A stretch of DNA of 46,530 nt, taken from assembly GCA_013824485.1 (NCBI GenBank), contig PNNY01000005.1, positions 1 to 46,530 on the forward strand, written 5' to 3'. The stretch's first letter is position 1; the number at the start of each line of letters is the position of its first letter. Source of the DNA: Sideroxydans sp. (GTDB taxonomy: Bacteria; Pseudomonadota; Gammaproteobacteria; Burkholderiales; Gallionellaceae). Of the stretch, positions 42,299 to 46,530 are shown piece by piece. Both the position numbers and the translations under genes were made by a program. The notes under the pieces are model-generated. The model had not been told where the DNA came from. It saw only the letters and a list, made by a program, of their open reading frames with translations, and ran no database searches.

Positions 42299-42777
42299 TA
42301 GCGCGCGATGGTGTTGGTGCGTTTGATCTTGTTCTGCAACTGAATCACGCCATAGAGCAGCGCTTCAGCAGTTGGAGGGCAACCTGGAACGTAGATGTCC
42401 ACAGGGACGATACGGTCGCAGCCACGCACGACAGAATAGGAGTAATGATAGTAACCACCACCGTTGGCGCAGGACCCCATCGAGATGACCCAACGCGGCT
42501 CAGCCATCTGGTCGTAGACCTTACGCAAGGCTGGTGCCATCTTATTACACAGCGTTCCCGCCACGATCATCACGTCAGATTGACGTGGGCTGGGACGGAA
42601 AGCACCCGCACCAAAGCGGTCCAAGTCATAGCGAGCTAGCGCCAAGTGCATCATCTCCACCGCACAGCACGCCAAACCGAACGTCATCGGCCACAGCGAG
42701 CCAGTACGTGCGTAGTTGATGATGGTGTCGGCAGTCGTAGTAACAACGCCTTTTTCCAAAATGCCTTCTATTCCCAT
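42298..42777 (-). CDS. nuoB: NADH-quinone oxidoreductase subunit B
   Basis: 159 aa from [44 protein letters not shown]; the track ORF start at 42888 over-extends into nuoA. Confidence 0.96.
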   Translation of the reverse strand: MGIEGILEKGVVTTTADTIINYARTGSLWPMTFGLACCAVEMMHLALARYDLDRFGAGAFRPSPRQSDVMIVAGTLCNKMAPALRKVYDQMAEPRWVISMGSCANGGGYYHYSYSVVRGCDRIVPVDIYVPGCPPTAEALLYGVIQLQNKIKRTNTIAR

Positions 42778-43124
42778 TCCAAGGCCCCTTTCATCCATTC
42801 GTAGATAAAGCCAACCACAAGGATGGCCAAGAAGACCATCATGGAAACGAAACCAAAGGTGCCGATCTCTTTGAGGACGATCGCCCATGGAAAGAGGAAT
42901 GCGATCTCAAGATCGAAAAGAATAAAGAGGATTGCAACAAGATAAAAACGCACGTCGAACTTCATGCGCGCGTCCTCGAATGCCTCAAAGCCGCACTCAT
43001 ATGGTGACAATTTCTTATCATCTGGACGATTGGGGCCTACCAACATCCCCAACGCGATGGGAGCGATACCCATCACAAATGCGATGCCTATGAACAAAAG
43101 AACTGGAAAATAATTCTCTAACAT
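42768..43124 (-). CDS. nuoA: NADH-quinone oxidoreductase subunit A
   Basis: 118 aa from [61 protein letters not shown]. Confidence 0.96.
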   Translation of the reverse strand: MLENYFPVLLFIGIAFVMGIAPIALGMLVGPNRPDDKKLSPYECGFEAFEDARMKFDVRFYLVAILFILFDLEIAFLFPWAIVLKEIGTFGFVSMMVFLAILVVGFIYEWMKGALEWE

Positions 43125-43213
43125 ATTTGAGTTCCCCCTCCCTGTGAAGGCTCGCAATATCAACTTACTTTATTTATCCGACCTTCGCCTTCTTGGCCTT
43201 GGTTCTTAATATA

Positions 43214-43300
43214 TGGTGCGGGGCAAGGGACTCGAACCCTCACGTCCTTTCGGACACAGCCACCTCAAGGCTGCGCGTCTACCAATTCCGCCAACTCCGC
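43214..43300 (-). tRNA. tRNA-Leu (anticodon GAG)
   Basis: Reverse complement GCGGAGTTGGCGGAATTGGTAGACGCGCAGCCTTGAGGTGGCTGTGTCCGAAAGGACGTGAGGGTTCGAGTCCCTTGCCCCGCACCA: acceptor stem, TTGAGGT anticodon loop, long variable arm, encoded CCA. Confidence 0.97.
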
Positions 43301-43309
43301 ATGATTCAT

Positions 43310-43648
43310 TTACTTCGGTATTTCTTTTGCCTTGGAGTCAGAGGTATCGACAACAACTGGCGCGTCCTTCTGCAACGCATTCACATCAACCCTATCCATC
43401 ACACCTGCAGTCTGTTGGGGTTTGGAATAGAGGTAAGTCAACGACAAACTCGTCACAAAAAAGATCGCCGCCGCATACTTGGTGCTACGGCTCAAAAAAT
43501 TCGCAGAACCGCTAGAGCCAAATAGACTACCCGCTGAACCCGTACCGAACGCAGCGCCCATATCGGCACCTTTACCATGCTGGATCAGAACCAATCCGAC
43601 CAAGACCACTGCTGTGATGATATGCACTACCCAAACTATTGTTTCCAC
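43310..43648 (-). CDS. secG: Preprotein translocase subunit SecG
   Basis: 112 aa from GTG start ([64 protein letters not shown]). Confidence 0.94.
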   Translation of the reverse strand: METIVWVVHIITAVVLVGLVLIQHGKGADMGAAFGTGSAGSLFGSSGSANFLSRSTKYAAAIFFVTSLSLTYLYSKPQQTAGVMDRVDVNALQKDAPVVVDTSDSKAKEIPK

Positions 43649-43670
43649 ACTTGACTCCAACCACAAAAAA

Positions 43671-44423
43671 TCATTGCGCTGCGCGACAGATCGCCACGAA
43701 CTCTTCGGCCACCAATGAGGCGCCACCAATCAAACCACCATCTATATCCGGCTGTGCCAGCAACTCCATTGCATTACCTGGCTTCATGCTACCACCGTAC
43801 AAAATTTGCAAACCTTGCGCCACTGTCGCATCCAACTGAGCGACACGCTGACGAATGAACGCATGAACAGCCTGCGCTTGTTCTGGCGTCGCTGTCTTAC
43901 CGGTACCAATCGCCCACACTGGCTCATAAGCGATGACCGATTTGGCTACCGCTTGCGCACCCACATGATTAAGGATGACTTCCAACTGACGCGCAACCAC
44001 CTGCTCGGTCACACCACTCTCGCGCTCAGCCAAGGTCTCGCCAACACAGAAGATCGGCGTCAACCCCGCCTTGATTGCTGTATCGAACTTAGTAGCAGCG
44101 ATATCGTTACTCTCATGGAAGAGCGCGCGACGCTCAGAGTGCCCAATGATGACATAACGACAACCGAAGTCGGTCAACATACCTGCCGCCACTGCACCGG
44201 TAAAAGCACCTTGCTCGTTCTGACTTACGTTTTGAGCGCCCCAAGCGATGTTACTTCCTTGCAGCATCGATTGAGCTTGTGCCAAATAAGGATAAGGTAC
44301 ACAAACACCATAATCGGCATTGCGCAACTCACGGACTCCACTCAGTACACCTTCCAGCAACGCCTTGTTGCGCGCTAGATTGCCGTACATCTTCCAGTTC
44401 CCCACCACTAACTTGCGACGCAT
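43671..44423 (-). CDS. tpiA: Triosephosphate isomerase
   Basis: 250 aa; [50 protein letters not shown]. Confidence 0.97.
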   Translation of the reverse strand: MRRKLVVGNWKMYGNLARNKALLEGVLSGVRELRNADYGVCVPYPYLAQAQSMLQGSNIAWGAQNVSQNEQGAFTGAVAAGMLTDFGCRYVIIGHSERRALFHESNDIAATKFDTAIKAGLTPIFCVGETLAERESGVTEQVVARQLEVILNHVGAQAVAKSVIAYEPVWAIGTGKTATPEQAQAVHAFIRQRVAQLDATVAQGLQILYGGSMKPGNAMELLAQPDIDGGLIGGASLVAEEFVAICRAAQ

Positions 44424-44560
44424 TTGGTTTCTTTTTGTACGTTTTGAGGCCTGCGATAGTAACGATGAAACGCGCCTCGGTCAATCCAACGCTTGGAATA
44501 CTCATCCATAATGGTTGAGTGAAGTTAACGATTATTCAGGCTGGGTATCAAATATTACGA

Positions 44561-44593
44561 CTGTGTAATAATTACGTAACAATCATCGAATAC
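44561..44593 (+). promoter_or_regulatory. Possible Pho-box-like 11-bp-period direct repeats upstream of pstS
   Basis: CTGTGTAATAA / TTACGTAACAA / TCATCGAATAC at 11-bp period, about 70 bp upstream of the pstS ATG. Weak match to CTGTCAT. Confidence 0.3.
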
Positions 44594-44664
44594 GATGCAC
44601 CCCGCTAGTTTTTAGGTCATGCAAGTTGGCTACTCAACAGCAACACAATGGAGGAAAGTAAGTC

Positions 44665-45711
44665 ATGAATAAGATGAATTCGATTCTGCGCATCGCAATA
44701 CTGTCCGCCACTTTAGTGGCATCCCCGATCGCATTAGCGACTGATATCACGGGCGCTGGTGCGACATTCCCCTACCCCATCTATGCAAAATGGGCTGAGG
44801 CATATAAAGCGAAGACCGGTGCAGGCATGAATTACCAATCCATTGGCTCTGGCGGCGGCATCAAACAGATTCAAGCCAAGACTGTCGATTTCGGTGCCTC
44901 CGATGCGCCTCTCCGCCCTGAAGAGCTTGCCAAGAGCGGTCTCACCCAATTCCCAACCGTCATCGGTGGCGTTGTCCCTGTCGTCAACCTAGGGACTGTT
45001 GCTGCAGGAACACTGAAGTTGAGCAGCGATGTATTAGCCGATATCTATCAAGGAAAGATCACTAAGTGGAACGACTCACGCATCGTTGCTGATAACGCCG
45101 GCCTTGCCTTGCCTGACAAAGCGATCACTGTCGTACATCGCGCAGATGGTTCGGGTACCACTTTCATCTTCACTACCTACCTAGCGCAAGTCAGCGCCTC
45201 GTGGAAAGCTGATGTTGGCGCAGACAAGGCGGTTAAGTGGCCCGTTGGTACGGGCGGCAAAGGCAACGAGGGTGTCGCTTCGTTCGTGCAGACAATCAAG
45301 AACTCCATCGGTTATGTGGAATACGCCTACGCTCTACAGAACAAGATGAATTACGTGCAACTGAAGAATCGCGATGGCCAATTCGTCAAGCCTAACGACG
45401 ACAGCTTTAAGGCTGCCGCAGCAAATGCGAAGTGGGATAAGAACAATGGCTTCTACGAGATTCTGACCAACGAACCAGGCAAAGCTAGCTGGCCCATCAC
45501 TGGCGCGACTTTCGTATTGATCCCCAAATCTCCTGAGAAGATCGAGAACGCCAAAGAAGTGCTCAAATTCTTCGACTGGGCATACGCTAACGGCGACAAG
45601 ATGGCATCGGACCTCGATTACGTTCCCCTGCCAGACAAACTCAAAGCCACCATCCATGACGCATGGAAAGAACAAGTCAAAGATAGTTCAGGTAAAGCAC
45701 TGTGGAAGTAG
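44665..45711 (+). CDS. pstS: Phosphate ABC transporter substrate-binding protein PstS
   Basis: 348 aa; signal peptide, GAGATFPYPIYAKWAEAYKAKTGAGMNYQSIGSGGGIKQI, HRADGSGTTFIFTTYL. Confidence 0.97.
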   Translation: MNKMNSILRIAILSATLVASPIALATDITGAGATFPYPIYAKWAEAYKAKTGAGMNYQSIGSGGGIKQIQAKTVDFGASDAPLRPEELAKSGLTQFPTVIGGVVPVVNLGTVAAGTLKLSSDVLADIYQGKITKWNDSRIVADNAGLALPDKAITVVHRADGSGTTFIFTTYLAQVSASWKADVGADKAVKWPVGTGGKGNEGVASFVQTIKNSIGYVEYAYALQNKMNYVQLKNRDGQFVKPNDDSFKAAAANAKWDKNNGFYEILTNEPGKASWPITGATFVLIPKSPEKIENAKEVLKFFDWAYANGDKMASDLDYVPLPDKLKATIHDAWKEQVKDSSGKALWK

Positions 45712-45735
45712 TTTGCATGTATTAAGTTACAATCG

Positions 45736-45757
45736 CGGGGGCGATATTTAGCCCCCG
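45736..45757 (+). terminator. Intercistronic hairpin between pstS and pstC
   Basis: CGGGGGC-GATATTTA-GCCCCCG, 7-bp perfect stem, no U-tract; possible attenuator or mRNA stabiliser. Confidence 0.5.
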
Positions 45758-45784
45758 TATCATTTATTAATCACCGACCCAAAC

Positions 45785-46530
45785 ATGCCGAATTTTCTGC
45801 GCGAATCGCTTCATAAACGACAAACAGTCCTTGATTCACTGTTTCGCACACTGACTCGCGTTGCTGCGTTCTCCGTACTTGGACTGCTCGCTGCCATCAT
45901 CGCATCGCTTGTCGTGGGTAGCATGCCTGCGATCCATGCTTTCGGTTTTGGCTTCATCACCAGCCCCGAATGGGATCCAGTCAACGACCAATACGGCGCG
46001 CTCATCCCCATTGTTGGCACACTGATCACGTCAGGCATCGCGCTATTGATCGCGATCCCGGTCAGCTTAGGCATCGCTATCTTTTTGACACAACTCGCTC
46101 CTCAGTGGATGCGTCGCCCTCTGGGTATCGCAGTCGAACTGCTTGCTGGGATCCCGAGCATCATCTATGGCATGTGGGGACTTTTCGTCTTCGCGCCATT
46201 GTTTGCGGACCACGTTGAGCCTTGGTTGAACGACCATATCGGCACTTGGCCATTCATCGGCCCCTTCTTCTCCGGCCCACCGATGGGAATCGGTATGCTG
46301 ACCGCAGGCATCATCTTGGCCATCATGGTCATCCCATTCATCGCTTCTGTGATGCGCGATGTATTCGATGTCGTCCCCACCATGCTCAAAGAGTCAGCTT
46401 ATGGTCTAGGTGCGACCACTTGGGAAGTGATGATGAAAGTCGTGTTGCCCTACACAAAGATTGGTGTCGTCGGTGGCATCATGCTGGGGCTAGGACGCGC
46501 ACTGGGTGAGACCATGGCGGTCACCTTCGT
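45785..46530 (+). CDS. pstC: Phosphate ABC transporter permease PstC (partial, runs off right edge)
   Basis: Absent from the ORF track (no stop in window). [45 protein letters not shown]...[22 protein letters not shown]...[42 protein letters not shown]. Confidence 0.95.
   Translation, partial: MPNFLRESLHKRQTVLDSLFRTLTRVAAFSVLGLLAAIIASLVVGSMPAIHAFGFGFITSPEWDPVNDQYGALIPIVGTLITSGIALLIAIPVSLGIAIFLTQLAPQWMRRPLGIAVELLAGIPSIIYGMWGLFVFAPLFADHVEPWLNDHIGTWPFIGPFFSGPPMGIGMLTAGIILAIMVIPFIASVMRDVFDVVPTMLKESAYGLGATTWEVMMKVVLPYTKIGVVGGIMLGLGRALGETMAVTF

Noticed and set aside
42778-42888. Extended N-terminus of the nuoB ORF in the track ([12 protein letters not shown]...)
   Set aside because: It is out-of-frame translation of nuoA; the conserved NuoB start is [10 protein letters not shown] at 42777.
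1-46530. CRISPR array, prophage, transposase, integrase or rRNA operon
   Set aside because: No regularly spaced direct repeats, no transposase/integrase/phage structural proteins and no rRNA sequence recognised.

Overview
The window is a bacterial chromosomal segment. Gene content and order suggest a betaproteobacterium (rpoE-mucABCD, tpiA-secG-tRNA-Leu-nuoA-N, nadB/ygfX); this is inference and no taxonomy was computed. Most of it is conserved core genome: an envelope-stress operon (rpoE-rseA-mucB-rseC-mucD), nadB, rluB-recR-ybaB-dnaX with the 4.5S RNA, class I fumarase, an RbgA/YlqF GTPase, mlaA, htpX, amt, a NUDIX hydrolase, the complete 14-gene nuo operon, tRNA-Leu(GAG), secG, tpiA and the start of a pst operon. 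Accessory content is at the left end: a Type I restriction-modification operon (hsdR-hsdM-hsdS, with hsdS running off the edge and missing from the ORF track), then a 59-aa basic small ORF, a 14-bp perfect palindrome, a 39-aa ORF and a Lon-like AAA+ ATPase with no protease domain. That hsd-adjacent group is the best candidate in the window for an uncharacterised system, although nothing in the sequence proves a function. Other notable items: a ~550-bp intergenic element with a 66-bp perfect inverted repeat and nested inner repeats, beside an orphan SMI1/KNR4 gene; a Ser/Thr kinase, TssQ-like lipoprotein and PEGA-tailed adenylate cyclase cluster; and a good sigma54 promoter plus NtrC-like site upstream of amt.
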